The notes under the pieces are model-generated. The model was not told where the DNA came from, ran no database searches, and saw only the letters and a program-made list of their open reading frames with translations. Shown in pieces: positions 45,918 through 57,264 of a DNA stretch of 64,000 bases. Origin of the DNA: Enteractinococcus fodinae (GTDB lineage: Bacteria > Actinomycetota > Actinomycetes > Actinomycetales > Micrococcaceae). A program made the position numbers and the translations under genes. The stretch lies in the NCBI RefSeq assembly GCF_031458395.1, contig NZ_JAVDYJ010000001.1, positions 1,054,001 through 1,118,000 on the forward strand. The letters run 5' to 3'. How positions within the stretch are numbered: the stretch's first letter is position 1; each line of letters opens with the position of its first letter.

Positions 45918-46729
45918 TGTCACAAGCATCGCGTGATTCATTGGCACAACTGCACACCGAGCTGAAAGCTACCCTTTCAGCCGGAGGAGTCGAACTCGGC
46001 GCCGAACTGTTTGCGGCTTTGAAAGTGATCGACGATAACGGCGCACTGCGCCGGTCGCTCACCGACCCAACGGTTGAAGCCAACCGACGTCAAGAACTCA
46101 TTCGCAAGATCTTTGCCACCAAGATCTCAGCTGCGGCTGTGACTGTGCTGCAAAGCCTTGCCGGTGCTCGCTGGACAACCGAACGCGAGTTCGGGGATGC
46201 AGTCGAAGAAATGGCTGCAACCGCTGCTGTCTATAGCGCCGAACAGGACGGTCTTGACGGTCTAAAGACCCTGACGCAGCAACTGCTGGAATTCAACCGT
46301 TCAGTTGAATCTAGCCACGAGCTACAACGGGCTTTGACCGAGCAACAAGCACCAGTATCCTCCCGCGGAGACCTGGCTGCCAACCTGATGTCAGGTGCGG
46401 CCATGCCGGCAGCCAAGCTGCTGGTACGTCAGGCTGTAGAACAGCCTCGCGGCGGGAAACCTGTTGATCTTGTTCGTCGTTTCGCTGATCTGAGCGCACA
46501 GCAACAACGTCAGTGGATCGCCGATGTGACGGTGGCCCGTCCACTCCAGCAAGCTCAGCGAGATCGTTTGAGGAAATCATTATCGGCTACGTTCGGCCGT
46601 GAACTGACACTCAACGTCGAAACTGACCCGCAGCTGGTCGGCGGAATCCGGATCCAAGTTGGTGACGAAGTCATTGACTCCTCGGTCGCAAGCCGACTGA
46701 ACGATCTGAACACTAAACTGGCCGGCTGA
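45917..46729 (+). CDS. atpH: ATP synthase F1 subunit delta
   Basis: A 270-residue stalk subunit linking b to the F1 head. It is longer than the 180-residue enterobacterial form, as usual for actinobacteria. The C-terminal region shows the family signature (LTLNVETDPQLVGGIRIQVG). It is coupled to atpF. A GCCGG/CCGGC hairpin sits around its stop codon. Confidence 0.94.
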
Positions 46730-46802
46730 AACCGGCACTCGAAACATACACAACTAGGCCCATCAGAATATGATGTGGCATTAAAGAGAGCAGGGACTGC
46801 AG

Positions 46803-48452
46803 ATGGCCGATTTGACCATCAACGCTGACGACGTCCGTGATGCCCTAAACGAGTTTGCGGAGTCGTACGAACCGGCCGACACCGAACGTGTCGAGGTTGG
46901 CTACGTAACCACCGCAGCCGACGGGATTGCCCGCGTCGAAGGACTTCCTTCGGTCATGGCAAACGAATTGCTGCGTTTCGACAACGGCGTCACCGGACTG
47001 GCACAAAACCTCGACCCACGTGAAATTGGTGTCGTTGTTCTTGGCGATTTCCAAGGCATTCGCGAAGGCATGAAGGTATACCGCACCGGCGACGTTCTGT
47101 CCGTACCGGTTGGTGACGCTTACATGGGTCGCGTAGTAAACCCGATTGGCGAGCCAATCGATAACCTTGGTCCGATTGAAGCCGAGAGCCGCCGCGCCCT
47201 TGAACTTCAGGCACCAGGTGTCACCCAACGTAAGTCGGTACACGAACCACTTCAGACCGGTATGAAGGCCATTGACGCCATGATCCCAATCGGTCGTGGC
47301 CAGCGTCAGCTGATCATTGGTGACCGTCAGACCGGTAAAACCGCGATCGGTGTCGATGCGATTCTGAACCAGAAAGCCAACTGGGACTCGGGGGATCCGA
47401 ACAAACAGGTACGTTGTATCTATGTTGCCGTTGGCCAGAAGGCTTCCACGATCGCATCGGTTCGCGGAACTCTAGAACGCGAAGGCGCTCTGGAATACAC
47501 CACGATCGTTGCTGCACCAGCATCTGACCCAGCAGGCTTCAAGTATCTGGCACCATACGCCGGTTCAGCTATCGGTCAGCACTGGATGTACGGCGGCAAG
47601 CACGTTCTTATCGTGTTTGACGACCTGTCCAAACAGGCCGAAGCCTACCGTGCAGTCTCGCTGTTGCTGCGTCGTCCACCGGGTCGTGAAGCGTTCCCAG
47701 GTGACGTCTTCTACCTGCACTCCCGGTTGTTGGAGCGTTGTGCAAAACTCTCTGACGAGATGGGTGCCGGTTCGATGACCGGTCTGCCAATCGTCGAGAC
47801 CAAAGCCAACGACGTCTCGGCCTACATCCCGACCAACGTCATTTCGATTACCGACGGTCAGATCTTCTTGCAGTCCGACCTGTTCAACGCCAACCAGCGT
47901 CCAGCGGTTGATGTTGGTATCTCGGTATCGCGTGTTGGTGGTGACGCCCAGATCAAGGCCATGAAGAAGGTTTCCGGTACGTTGCGTATTGACCTCGCAC
48001 AGTACCGCGATATGGAAGCCTTCTCGATGTTCGCCTCTGACCTTGATGCATCCATTGATGCATCCACGCGTCGCCAGTTGGATCGCGGTGCTCGTCTGAT
48101 GGAACTGCTCAAGCAGCCGCAGTACACCCCGTACCCGGTCGAAGACCAGGTTGTCTCCATCTGGGCCGGTTCACGTGGTCACATGGACGACGTGCCAGTC
48201 TCTGACGTGCAGCGTTTCGAATCCGAATTCATCCAGCACCTGCGCTTGAACAATATTGCCCTCCAGGACATCGCCGAAACCGGTCTGTTGTCCGAGGACA
48301 CCGAACAAGCACTGGTCCGCGAAGTCGAAAGCTTCAAGAAGGCCTTCCTCGCCCAGGGTTCTGACTCACAGGTCGAACCAGGCCACGAGGAATTCGACGC
48401 CATCGAAGAGGGCGCTGTCGAGCAAGAGCGCATCGTCCGCCAGAAACGCTGA
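46803..48452 (+). CDS. atpA: ATP synthase F1 subunit alpha
   Basis: 549 residues, the nucleotide-binding but non-catalytic subunit. It has Walker A GDRQTGKT (about 177-184), [11 protein letters not shown], the [10 protein letters not shown] and [17 protein letters not shown] signatures, and the helical C-terminal domain. An actinobacterial C-terminal extension ([20 protein letters not shown]) is present; in mycobacteria a similar tail suppresses ATP hydrolysis. Confidence 0.97.
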   Translation: MADLTINADDVRDALNEFAESYEPADTERVEVGYVTTAADGIARVEGLPSVMANELLRFDNGVTGLAQNLDPREIGVVVLGDFQGIREGMKVYRTGDVLSVPVGDAYMGRVVNPIGEPIDNLGPIEAESRRALELQAPGVTQRKSVHEPLQTGMKAIDAMIPIGRGQRQLIIGDRQTGKTAIGVDAILNQKANWDSGDPNKQVRCIYVAVGQKASTIASVRGTLEREGALEYTTIVAAPASDPAGFKYLAPYAGSAIGQHWMYGGKHVLIVFDDLSKQAEAYRAVSLLLRRPPGREAFPGDVFYLHSRLLERCAKLSDEMGAGSMTGLPIVETKANDVSAYIPTNVISITDGQIFLQSDLFNANQRPAVDVGISVSRVGGDAQIKAMKKVSGTLRIDLAQYRDMEAFSMFASDLDASIDASTRRQLDRGARLMELLKQPQYTPYPVEDQVVSIWAGSRGHMDDVPVSDVQRFESEFIQHLRLNNIALQDIAETGLLSEDTEQALVREVESFKKAFLAQGSDSQVEPGHEEFDAIEEGAVEQERIVRQKR

Positions 48453-48467
48453 TCGACCCTAGCACCA

Positions 48468-48489
48468 GGTGCCGGGTCTTCCCGGCACC
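48468..48489 (+). repeat. Hairpin between atpA and atpG
   Basis: GGTGCCGGG (48468-48476) and CCCGGCACC (48481-48489) form a perfect nine-bp stem with a TCTT loop, without a T-run. It lies between co-transcribed genes, so it more likely tunes mRNA stability than ends transcription. Confidence 0.6.
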
Positions 48490-48515
48490 CGCTATAGGTC
48501 ACAGAAAGGAAAAGC

Positions 48516-49412
48516 ATGTCAGCAGCCGATATTCGGGTCTTTCGCAATAAGATCGATTCGACGACGTCGATGAAAAAGATCTTCAACGCGATGGAACTGA
48601 TCGCTACTTCGCGTATCGGTAAGGCACGCCAGCGTGTGGCAGCTTCGATGCCCTATGCGAATGCGATTACTCGGGCCGTCTCAGCGGTCGCGTCACAACA
48701 AGACATCGAGCACGTCCTGACGTCGGAACCAGAAAATCCACGTCGGGCCGCCGTGCTCATCATGTCCAGTGACCGCGGCCTGGCCGGAGCGTATTCCGCA
48801 AACATCTTGCGCCACGCCGAGACCTTGATTGAACGCCTCTCAGATGAGGGCAAATCCGCTGATCTGTACCTGATCGGGCGCAAGGCTCAGGCGTACTTCG
48901 ATTTCCGTCGTCGTTCGTATAAGAAATTCTGGACCGGTTCAACCGATAGCCCCGAATTCGATGTCGCCAAAGACGTCGGCGAGACACTCGTCGAAGCGTT
49001 TTTGACCGACTACGAAGATGGGGGAGTAGACGAGATTCATATTGTCTACACCGAGTTCAAATCGATGGTCAAACAGGACCCCATGGTCGTGCGTCTTCTG
49101 CCGCTAGAAGTTGTAGATGAGGAAGTTACCGATGAAACGGAACTCTTCCCGCTCTACGAATACGAACCAGCACCAGAAGAAGTCTTGGATGCACTGCTGC
49201 CGAAATACATTGAATCGAGAATCTTCTCCTCGATGCTGCAGGCAGCCGCATCTGAATTGGCCAACCGCCAGCGGGCCATGAGCTCCGCCGGTGATAACGC
49301 CGAAGACCTCATCCGTGAATACACTTTGCTGATGAACAACGCCCGTCAGGCTTCCATTACTCAGGAGCTCACCGAACTCATCGCCGGTGCAGACGCATTG
49401 GCGGATTCCTAA
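48516..49412 (+). CDS. atpG: ATP synthase F1 subunit gamma
   Basis: The central rotor shaft, 298 residues, with terminal coiled coils: N-terminal [20 protein letters not shown] and C-terminal [32 protein letters not shown] is the typical internal motif. AGAAAGGA precedes the ATG. Confidence 0.96.
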   Translation: MSAADIRVFRNKIDSTTSMKKIFNAMELIATSRIGKARQRVAASMPYANAITRAVSAVASQQDIEHVLTSEPENPRRAAVLIMSSDRGLAGAYSANILRHAETLIERLSDEGKSADLYLIGRKAQAYFDFRRRSYKKFWTGSTDSPEFDVAKDVGETLVEAFLTDYEDGGVDEIHIVYTEFKSMVKQDPMVVRLLPLEVVDEEVTDETELFPLYEYEPAPEEVLDALLPKYIESRIFSSMLQAAASELANRQRAMSSAGDNAEDLIREYTLLMNNARQASITQELTELIAGADALADS

Positions 49413-49420
49413 CGGGCTGA

Positions 49421-50923
<1,503 letters not shown>

Positions 50924-50926
50924 CCT

Positions 50927-51196
50927 ATGGCCGATAACCTTCTGAATGTCGAAATCGTAGCCGAGGACCACTTCTTGTGGTCCGGGCAAGCCCGCTCCGT
51001 ATCAGCTCGAACCATTGACGGCGAGATCGGGATTCTGCCGGGTCACCAACCGCTGCTTGCAGTGCTGGGTGACGGCGAAGTCGTGATCGAAGCAGCCGAT
51101 GGTGAGGCCATCACCGCGCAGGCCAATGGTGGGTTCTTCTCCGTGGACAACGATCGGGTGACCATCGCTGCCACACAAGCGGAGCTGTCAGCCTAA
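50927..51196 (+). CDS. atpC: ATP synthase F1 subunit epsilon, short form
   Basis: 89 residues covering only the N-terminal beta-sandwich (TIDGEIGILPGHQPLLAVLG). The C-terminal two-helix domain that inhibits ATPase in many bacteria is missing. It ends directly at the DUF2550-like gene start (TAAATG), so there is no hidden continuation in this frame. Short epsilon is seen in several Micrococcales. Confidence 0.93.
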   Translation: MADNLLNVEIVAEDHFLWSGQARSVSARTIDGEIGILPGHQPLLAVLGDGEVVIEAADGEAITAQANGGFFSVDNDRVTIAATQAELSA

Positions 51197-51649
51197 ATGC
51201 CGTCGTGGCTGGCCTGGACGCTTCTTGCAGCCGCCCTGTTAGCGTTCGTAGTCGTAGTGATATTCGCTTGGCGACTATTCACGCTGCTACGAACGCCGGG
51301 GTCCTTCAATGCGCGTCTGGTCTCGGACCATGAGACAAACCAACCCGGTCGACCCGTGGTCGTGTCCTATAACGAATACTCCGTGGAGATTTTCTCGGTG
51401 TATTCGATCTGGCCACGACCGCGCTTGACCGTGCCGCGGCACTATCTGGAAGTGACTCGTGCTCCGCGCCGCACCCGCATGCGGGCGTGGCTACAGTTGG
51501 AGAACGTGGAGACCGGGCGCCACATCACGATCGCTGCCGCGCAAGAACACGCGTCCGAGCTGACTACCTGGTATGAATCCGGTCCCGCAGTCGGGATCGG
51601 CCATTGGCGGGAAGCGCCCCGCAGGCGTCAGCGACGACGCTACTTCTAA
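51197..51649 (+). CDS. DUF2550-like membrane-anchored protein
   Basis: 150 residues with a single N-terminal membrane helix (about 4-25) and a cytosolic beta-rich basic domain (SFNARLVSD, then WPRPRLTVPRHYLEV and RRTRMRAWLQLEN). This matches the actinobacterial DUF2550 proteins found right after atpC. Function is unknown; constant linkage to the ATP synthase operon hints at a membrane-energy role. The start abuts the atpC stop. Confidence 0.82.
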   Translation: MPSWLAWTLLAAALLAFVVVVIFAWRLFTLLRTPGSFNARLVSDHETNQPGRPVVVSYNEYSVEIFSVYSIWPRPRLTVPRHYLEVTRAPRRTRMRAWLQLENVETGRHITIAAAQEHASELTTWYESGPAVGIGHWREAPRRRQRRRYF

Positions 51650-51714
51650 GAACACATTGCACCGTTGGTTAGTTGGTACGTGGATGGCCCGCTAACCGAG
51701 GGTCCTTTGATTAC

Positions 51715-51753
51715 ATGCCCTCCGGATGAGGTACAACCTGGTCCGGAGGGCAT
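51715..51753. terminator. Hairpin between the convergent DUF2550-like and nagA genes
   Basis: ATGCCCTCCGGA (51715-51726) and TCCGGAGGGCAT (51742-51753) make a 12-bp stem whose 15-base loop holds a further GGT/ACC pair. TTGTCCTTT follows on the plus strand. It can serve both convergent transcripts. Confidence 0.8.
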
Positions 51754-51764
51754 TGTCCTTTAAC

Positions 51765-52706
51765 TCAGCGCATCGCCGCGCACACAAGCGCGTGGTCGAA
51801 CCCTGCCGCCACGAGATCGTCGTGAATGGCCAGCAAGTCTTTGCCACCCGACGCGATCGTTCGTCCGTCTGAAAGCCGGGGACCATTATCCACATTCCCG
51901 CTGAGCACAGCGTGCCCGAGCCGGAAGGTGGCATCAGGAATCGCCGCGTGTCCCGGGACGGGGGTTGCTGCTGACGCGTCCGATACCAACCGCACGGTCT
52001 CAGGATAGTGTTGAAACCACCAGCGTACGAGGCCCAGGTCGACGTGGATCCCGTCGGCGATCAACTCGACGGTCACCCGTTGGTTCTGTGCTGCTTCGAC
52101 CACCGCAAGCAAGGGGCCGGGATCGCGATGATGGAACCCACGCATGGCGTTATAGACATGCGTGATCATCACCGGGCGGCCGGTGAGCGCATGGATCTGG
52201 CTGATTGCCTTTCGCATCTGCTCGTAGTTGGCTCCGGTGTGTCCCAGCGCCGGCTCAATGCCATGCTGCACTAGTTGTTCGATCAGCTTTTGGGCTCCGG
52301 GCAGTTCGGGTGCCAAGGTCATCATGGTGAATATACCCGTGTCCCGCTGCTGCCCAAGAACGTACTCCAGATAGCGCTGCCCTGAGTCCGAGTTGGGGGT
52401 TTGAAGGGCATGGTGCGGGTGTGCGCCGGAAAAGTCTGGGGCAAGAAATGGGCCCTCCAGATGCACCCCGGCTACCAGTCCAGCGGAGTGGAGTTCTTGG
52501 AGACGTTCGCAGGCGTCGCTCAGGGCCGGTAAATCAAGGGTCGGTAGGGAAGCGGTGACCGTTGCGGTACGTCGCGTTGCCAGTAACGTGAGCGCATCAC
52601 GGATGTGTGGGAGCGGGGAGGTCGCGAAATCCACGCCCGCGATGCCGTGGATGTGGCGGTCGATGAAGGTTTGGGCGCAGGAGTTAGAAGAGTCGGGAGT
52701 CGGCAT
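51765..52706 (-). CDS. nagA: N-acetylglucosamine-6-phosphate deacetylase, short form
   Basis: Removes acetate from GlcNAc-6-P in amino-sugar and cell-wall recycling. The amidohydrolase core is complete: HIHG near residue 18, HLEGPF (metal Glu), [16 protein letters not shown], the ELIADGIHV His and LVSDASAA (catalytic Asp). About 313 residues from the ATG at 52706, clearly shorter than the usual 380-400, because the N-terminal beta-sandwich segment that precedes HxHG is almost absent. The start lies within the 3' end of nucS (23-base overlap). An alternative start 10 codons upstream does not restore the missing domain. No nagB is next to it. Confidence 0.85.
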   Translation of the reverse strand: MPTPDSSNSCAQTFIDRHIHGIAGVDFATSPLPHIRDALTLLATRRTATVTASLPTLDLPALSDACERLQELHSAGLVAGVHLEGPFLAPDFSGAHPHHALQTPNSDSGQRYLEYVLGQQRDTGIFTMMTLAPELPGAQKLIEQLVQHGIEPALGHTGANYEQMRKAISQIHALTGRPVMITHVYNAMRGFHHRDPGPLLAVVEAAQNQRVTVELIADGIHVDLGLVRWWFQHYPETVRLVSDASAATPVPGHAAIPDATFRLGHAVLSGNVDNGPRLSDGRTIASGGKDLLAIHDDLVAAGFDHALVCAAMR

Positions 52707-53379
52707 CGTCGACGCCTCGCATGGCATCGTAATCAAGCGTGACGGTGGTGAACCCGCGATCTTCAGCTAGCACCCGGGCCTGTGGTTTGATTTGCTGGGC
52801 CGCAAAAATCCCGTGGACGGGTGCAAGTAGCGGATCACGGTTCAATAGCTCCACATACCGCGAGAGCTGTTCGACCCCGTCGATGTCACCGCGGCGCTTT
52901 AGCTCGACGGCAACCGTTTCACCGGTACCATTTTTCGCCAGAATGTCCACCGGGCCAATGGCGGTCATATACTCGCGACGGATGAGCTGGTACCCGTCGC
53001 CGAGTCGGTGTATCTGCTCGGCTAAGAGCCGCTGCAGATCGGCCTCGACGCCGTCTTTGACCAGCCCTGGATCGACCCCCAGCTCGTGAGACGAGTCGTG
53101 TTCGACGGAATACACGCTAATGATCAGCCGGTCATCGGCTTTCTGGGATTGGACGGTCCACACCTCGGTGATGCCTTCATCCGCCTGCGTCTGGGTCGGT
53201 TCAGACACCAAGACTTTGGCCGGTGGGGTCATCCAGTTCAGCGGTTTATATGAGCCGCCGTCGGAGTGGACGAGGACGGCCCCGTCGGCTTTGAACATGA
53301 CCAGGCGTTTAGCCGGTGGGAGATAGGCGTCCAACCGGCCGGCATAAGTGACAGAACATTCGGCAATGACAAGTCGCAT
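52684..53379 (-). CDS. nucS: Mismatch-specific endonuclease NucS
   Basis: 231 residues. NucS is the non-canonical mismatch repair nuclease of actinobacteria, which lack MutS/MutL; it cuts both strands at mismatches and works with the beta clamp. Seen: N-terminal DNA-binding domain ([24 protein letters not shown]) and a RecB-like nuclease core with [10 protein letters not shown] and VAVELKRRG (catalytic Asp, Glu and Lys), then QLSRYVELL. The C-terminal tail DADSRLF resembles a clamp-binding peptide. The gene is near the atp operon, as usual for the phylum. Confidence 0.95.
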   Translation of the reverse strand: MRLVIAECSVTYAGRLDAYLPPAKRLVMFKADGAVLVHSDGGSYKPLNWMTPPAKVLVSEPTQTQADEGITEVWTVQSQKADDRLIISVYSVEHDSSHELGVDPGLVKDGVEADLQRLLAEQIHRLGDGYQLIRREYMTAIGPVDILAKNGTGETVAVELKRRGDIDGVEQLSRYVELLNRDPLLAPVHGIFAAQQIKPQARVLAEDRGFTTVTLDYDAMRGVDDADSRLF

Positions 53380-53456
53380 AACGAGCTTTAGTCTAGTGGG
53401 TGTTTTACGCTTCGTAGCCCAGCGCTGGGGACCCGCGAGTATGTGACAATAGTGTC

Positions 53457-53789
53457 ATGGCTCGGAAGAACAAGCGCCGTCGGGATCAGAACCCGAAACG
53501 TGGCAGAAAGCATCGCAGCAGCGCTTCCTCAGGAGTCTCCCGGGCCCTCGGCGATACGAATTACACCCACGAACAAGCATTCGACGGAGGGTGGCATGTC
53601 CGGCACGTGACGTCCTGGCGTGCGGTCAAAGAGTATACGTGTCCGGGCTGTCTGGGAATGATCCCGCAGGGACAACCGCACGTGGTGGCCTGGCGATCGG
53701 ACTGGTTGATGGGCGACGAAGATGCCGGGCAGCAGCGGCGACACTGGCACTCCGCCTGCTGGAAAAACCGTCAGCAGGATTTACGCTAG
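53457..53789 (+). CDS. Small zinc-binding-like conserved protein
   Basis: 110 residues: a basic N-terminus (KNKRRRDQNPKRGRKHR), then a compact domain with YTCPGCLGMIPQGQPHVVAW and a later RRHWHSACW, giving possible zinc ligands Cys-x2-Cys and His-x3-Cys. Related actinobacterial proteins are often labelled ATP/GTP-binding without evidence; I see no nucleotide motif. It may bind nucleic acid. The 3' end overlaps the convergent permease gene by four bases. Confidence 0.75.
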   Translation: MARKNKRRRDQNPKRGRKHRSSASSGVSRALGDTNYTHEQAFDGGWHVRHVTSWRAVKEYTCPGCLGMIPQGQPHVVAWRSDWLMGDEDAGQQRRHWHSACWKNRQQDLR

Positions 53790-55027
53790 CGCGCGTCCTG
53801 ATACGGGACATAGAGCTCCCGAACCAACACCAAGATGCCGGCCACGGTGGGGATAGCCATTAGCGCGCCCAACACCCCTAACAGCGAGCCGCCCGCAATG
53901 ACCCCGATAACAGCGAGCGAGCCCGGGATGGCGACGGTGCGTTGCATGATACGCGGCGAAATGAGATAGGCCTCAACTTGTAAATAAATAAAGTAGATGA
54001 TGGCGAAAATCAACGCGGATTGCCATCCGGCAAGGAACGCTAACGCGGTGATCACAATCCCGCCCGTCACCGCGCCCACCAACGGAATGAATGCCATAAA
54101 CGCTGCAAAAATCGCCAATAATGCGACGTATTGCAGCCCCGCAACCGACACCGCGATGAAGGCCACGACGCCATTGAGGGTGGCCACCAGCGATTGGCCG
54201 ACCACATAATGTCCCACCGAACCGGTGATTTTCTCAGATAAATACTCAAGGCGCTGGCGGCGCGAGCGAGGCGCCAGTCGGTACATCCAGGCTTTGATCG
54301 TGGGTAGTGATGCCAAAAAGTACAGCGTCAACACCACGACGATCAGCACGGAGAAGCCCACATTCAAGATGGCGGTACCGACACCCAAAATGCCGCCCAG
54401 CAGATTGCTGAGGTTGGTACTGTCCGCGACAAACCGGTTGACCTCGGTGGTGATAACCGTGGCGACATCGAACTCGTCGTCAATCGACCGGAAGAACTCG
54501 GATTCGATAAAGTCCGAGACCACGGTCGGCAGCCTTTGCACAAATTCGCTGGCCTGTTCCACGATGACCGGGACCAACGCGGAAAGAAAAAGCGTCGCGA
54601 TACCCACGAGGAGCGCCACTGCGACTAAGACCCCCACACCTCGTGGCGCACCCCAGGACTGGATCTTCGATACGACGGGATCCAACCCCAAGGTAATAAA
54701 GAGTGCGGCCAGAATCCACACCAACAATTGGACGTTGGATGAGACCAACACATACAGGGCCAGGGCCAGCCCCACCCCGACGGTGAGCAAAAAACCGGTG
54801 CGGATGGGGCGGGAGACGACTTCGGCCGCGACCACGACCGGCGAATCGGAGGCTATCTCTTCGACCCCTTCGACGATCGGCGTGGTTGGGTAGTCCTCGG
54901 GATCGGGCAGGGTGAACTGTTGTTGTGCACGTCGGCCGGCCAATCGCCCCCGGGCACCAGTAATGCGCCCCTTGAGGTTCTTGAGCGCATTCGCCATATT
55001 CTGGCGTGGTGTTGGTTTTTCGGCCAC
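53786..55027 (-). CDS. AI-2E family (PerM-like) membrane transporter
   Basis: About 413 residues from GTG 55027 (ATG 54997 would give 403). Seven to eight membrane helices in the family pattern: two near the N-terminus (about 75-115), a soluble helical segment with EQASEFVQRLPTVVSDFI, then GQSLVATLNGVVAFIA, PLVGAVTGGIVI and a C-terminal pair including GSLLGVLGALMAIPTVA. Members export small molecules or ions, but the substrate is unknown here; no quorum-sensing gene is nearby. There is no Shine-Dalgarno at either start, and TAATGT ends seven bases before the GTG. Confidence 0.85.
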   Translation of the reverse strand: MAEKPTPRQNMANALKNLKGRITGARGRLAGRRAQQQFTLPDPEDYPTTPIVEGVEEIASDSPVVVAAEVVSRPIRTGFLLTVGVGLALALYVLVSSNVQLLVWILAALFITLGLDPVVSKIQSWGAPRGVGVLVAVALLVGIATLFLSALVPVIVEQASEFVQRLPTVVSDFIESEFFRSIDDEFDVATVITTEVNRFVADSTNLSNLLGGILGVGTAILNVGFSVLIVVVLTLYFLASLPTIKAWMYRLAPRSRRQRLEYLSEKITGSVGHYVVGQSLVATLNGVVAFIAVSVAGLQYVALLAIFAAFMAFIPLVGAVTGGIVITALAFLAGWQSALIFAIIYFIYLQVEAYLISPRIMQRTVAIPGSLAVIGVIAGGSLLGVLGALMAIPTVAGILVLVRELYVPYQDAR

Positions 55028-55174
55028 GCTTAATACATTACGGCAGCACAGGGTCAACCGGGCAGACCCAACCGGCGCGGTGGAGCCCGGATTGCTACTA
55101 TGATGGAAAGCTAGCCGGGTGGCATCTGCACAGGTGCGCCAAACCGAAAAGCGTATGAACAAAGGTGGCAGGTT

Positions 55175-57208
55175 TTGAAATCTCTGGGCGGTATCGGCGC
55201 CATCATCCTTGGCGTGGTGGCGATCTTAGTATCCGTTGGACTCCAAACAATCTGGGCGCCGCCAGCTGAATTCAACGCCACCACCCAAGACACGCAAGAG
55301 GCTCCGCTGACCATCGTCACCGAAGGTATCGATGTCGACCCGGATGATTCGATCGAATACACCGTCACGGGAGACGGCGAGTTCACCCTCATGTACGGCC
55401 AGCTCCGAGACGTCGAAGCCTGGGTTGGCGATGCCGCCCATAATCGTATCGACGGGGTCAACACCGATGTGGCGCGTGGCGAAGATCCAACCGTCAACAT
55501 CACGTACGTCGATGGTGAAGCTGAGGTCCCAAATCCGGTCAACTCGGATCTTTGGTTGGCTACTCAAGACGTCACCGATGAGGTGACCCAACGCTGGACC
55601 AGTAGCGACGCCGGACAGTGGGCGCTGTTGATCGCTGCTGACGGTACCGCGCCGGCACCCGCAGATTTCAGTGTCTCCTGGGTCAATGTCGAACCGAACT
55701 CGCCGCTGATTACCCCGCTGATGATCGCCGGCATCGTTCTGATACTGGTCGGGATAGCGCTGCTCATCTGGCGCTTTCTGGAATTCCGTCGCCGCGCCAA
55801 GCGCACTTCAGGGCGCCGTGCCGCGGTCCGAGGCGACTACACCGGCTTGACCGCAGCGGATGTGCGGGCTGACACCGACTCGACCCAAGAAATCATGTCG
55901 ATTCAACAGGTTCAGACGGGCGAACCGGTGACCAAGACCCAGGATGCCACCCTGATCGAGGAAGCCGGTGGCGACGACCCCGACCTTGCTGTTTCCGATC
56001 CTGCCACACCGGAGGAGACCTCCCCGGAAGCAGACCCGGACGACAGCGATACACCTAATGATTCCGACGACTTCAGTGGTGGGTCGACTGCGCCAGATGC
56101 GGACGAGCCGACCGAGACGTTGCCGGTCCAAGATGACACGGACGACGACGGTAAGCCTCGAGACAGTGGATTTCTGCGTCGTACCGTCACAGCGCTAACC
56201 GCTCTGGGGCTCGCAGCTGGCTTGGGAATTGGTCCTGCCCACGCAGAGCCGACCGAACCCGAAAACGAAGACATCGAAGAACAGATCGATGAAGAACAAA
56301 TTGAAGACGAAGCCGATGCTGAAGAGACCGAGACCTTCCCGGTCGTTGTCGATACGCAGCTTGAGCGCATCCTCGACGCGGTGGCGGCCACGGTGCAGCG
56401 CGGCGATGACGAGCTCGATGCTGACGTCCTGACCGGCCGCGTAGCGGGTCAGGCGTTACGAGTTCGGGAAAACTTCTACGGCAACCTGGGCATCGAAGAC
56501 GATTATGCTCAGCCAAATACGATCGCATCGGACCAAATCTTGGCCGCGTGGATGGAACGCGACGATTCGTTCCCCCGCACGATCTATGCAGTGACCACCG
56601 ATGAAGACGGTGCTGAGATCCAGTTGCTGGTGCTGCGTCAACAGGATCCTCGTGCGCAATATCAGCTCATTAGTAACGCGCCCTTTGCTCCGGGGGCCGA
56701 AATTCCCGCCGGGAATCTCTCCGACGAAGAAGTCGAAGAAATCCCCGGGGATGAAGCAGCCGGCTTAGTTATGAGCCCAGATGCTGCGATCGAAGCGCTA
56801 GCTGACTATCTCACCGACCCCGACGCAGAGGCAGCCGATTCGATCGCGGATAACGAATGGATCGACCTGATTCACAATCATCAAGCCGAGCTGGAAGAAA
56901 CCCACGGCGAGCACGATACCGACGTCTCGATATCTCGGTCAGTGTTCGATGACTCCGTGAACGCGGTGCGCCTGCAAGATGGCTCGGCCTTGGTCTTTGG
57001 TGCGATGAACTCGCTGGAATCGTTGATGCCGGAGGAGGACGCCACGGTGACGTTAAACCCGCTCACGCAAGAAATGGGCGACTTCTCAACCGATGAGGCT
57101 GAAGACCAGGTTCGCATTCGCTACCGCGAACAGTTTGCCCTCCACATTCCGGCCGAAGGGGAAATTTCGCTGGTCGGATATGAGACCGTCCAATCTACCG
57201 TTGACTGA
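55175..57208 (+). CDS. Multi-part membrane/secreted protein of unknown function
   Basis: 677 residues from a TTG with AAAGGTGGCAGG upstream. Segments: TM1 (about 4-24); an extracellular beta-rich domain (30-175); TM2 (about 179-199) followed by a basic stop-transfer FRRRAKR; a long acidic, Pro/Thr/Asp-rich cytosolic linker (230-330); a third hydrophobic segment with a basic front and a signal-peptidase-like end PAHA|EP (about 334-357); then an acidic C-terminal domain (360-677). It resembles conserved hypothetical proteins of Micrococcales, perhaps a DUF8094-type C-terminus, but I cannot name the family with certainty. It may be cleaved into two proteins. Confidence 0.75.
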   Translation: MKSLGGIGAIILGVVAILVSVGLQTIWAPPAEFNATTQDTQEAPLTIVTEGIDVDPDDSIEYTVTGDGEFTLMYGQLRDVEAWVGDAAHNRIDGVNTDVARGEDPTVNITYVDGEAEVPNPVNSDLWLATQDVTDEVTQRWTSSDAGQWALLIAADGTAPAPADFSVSWVNVEPNSPLITPLMIAGIVLILVGIALLIWRFLEFRRRAKRTSGRRAAVRGDYTGLTAADVRADTDSTQEIMSIQQVQTGEPVTKTQDATLIEEAGGDDPDLAVSDPATPEETSPEADPDDSDTPNDSDDFSGGSTAPDADEPTETLPVQDDTDDDGKPRDSGFLRRTVTALTALGLAAGLGIGPAHAEPTEPENEDIEEQIDEEQIEDEADAEETETFPVVVDTQLERILDAVAATVQRGDDELDADVLTGRVAGQALRVRENFYGNLGIEDDYAQPNTIASDQILAAWMERDDSFPRTIYAVTTDEDGAEIQLLVLRQQDPRAQYQLISNAPFAPGAEIPAGNLSDEEVEEIPGDEAAGLVMSPDAAIEALADYLTDPDAEAADSIADNEWIDLIHNHQAELEETHGEHDTDVSISRSVFDDSVNAVRLQDGSALVFGAMNSLESLMPEEDATVTLNPLTQEMGDFSTDEAEDQVRIRYREQFALHIPAEGEISLVGYETVQSTVD

Positions 57209-57264
57209 CCGGGCCACTAGACTGGACAGTAATTCCACGAGTTCGATCTGACAAGAAGAGGATT

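Noticed and set aside
55919-56391. Ser-rich antisense frame within the 677-residue membrane protein gene
   Set aside because: It is a codon shadow of the acidic linker on the plus strand, with no start signal or homology.
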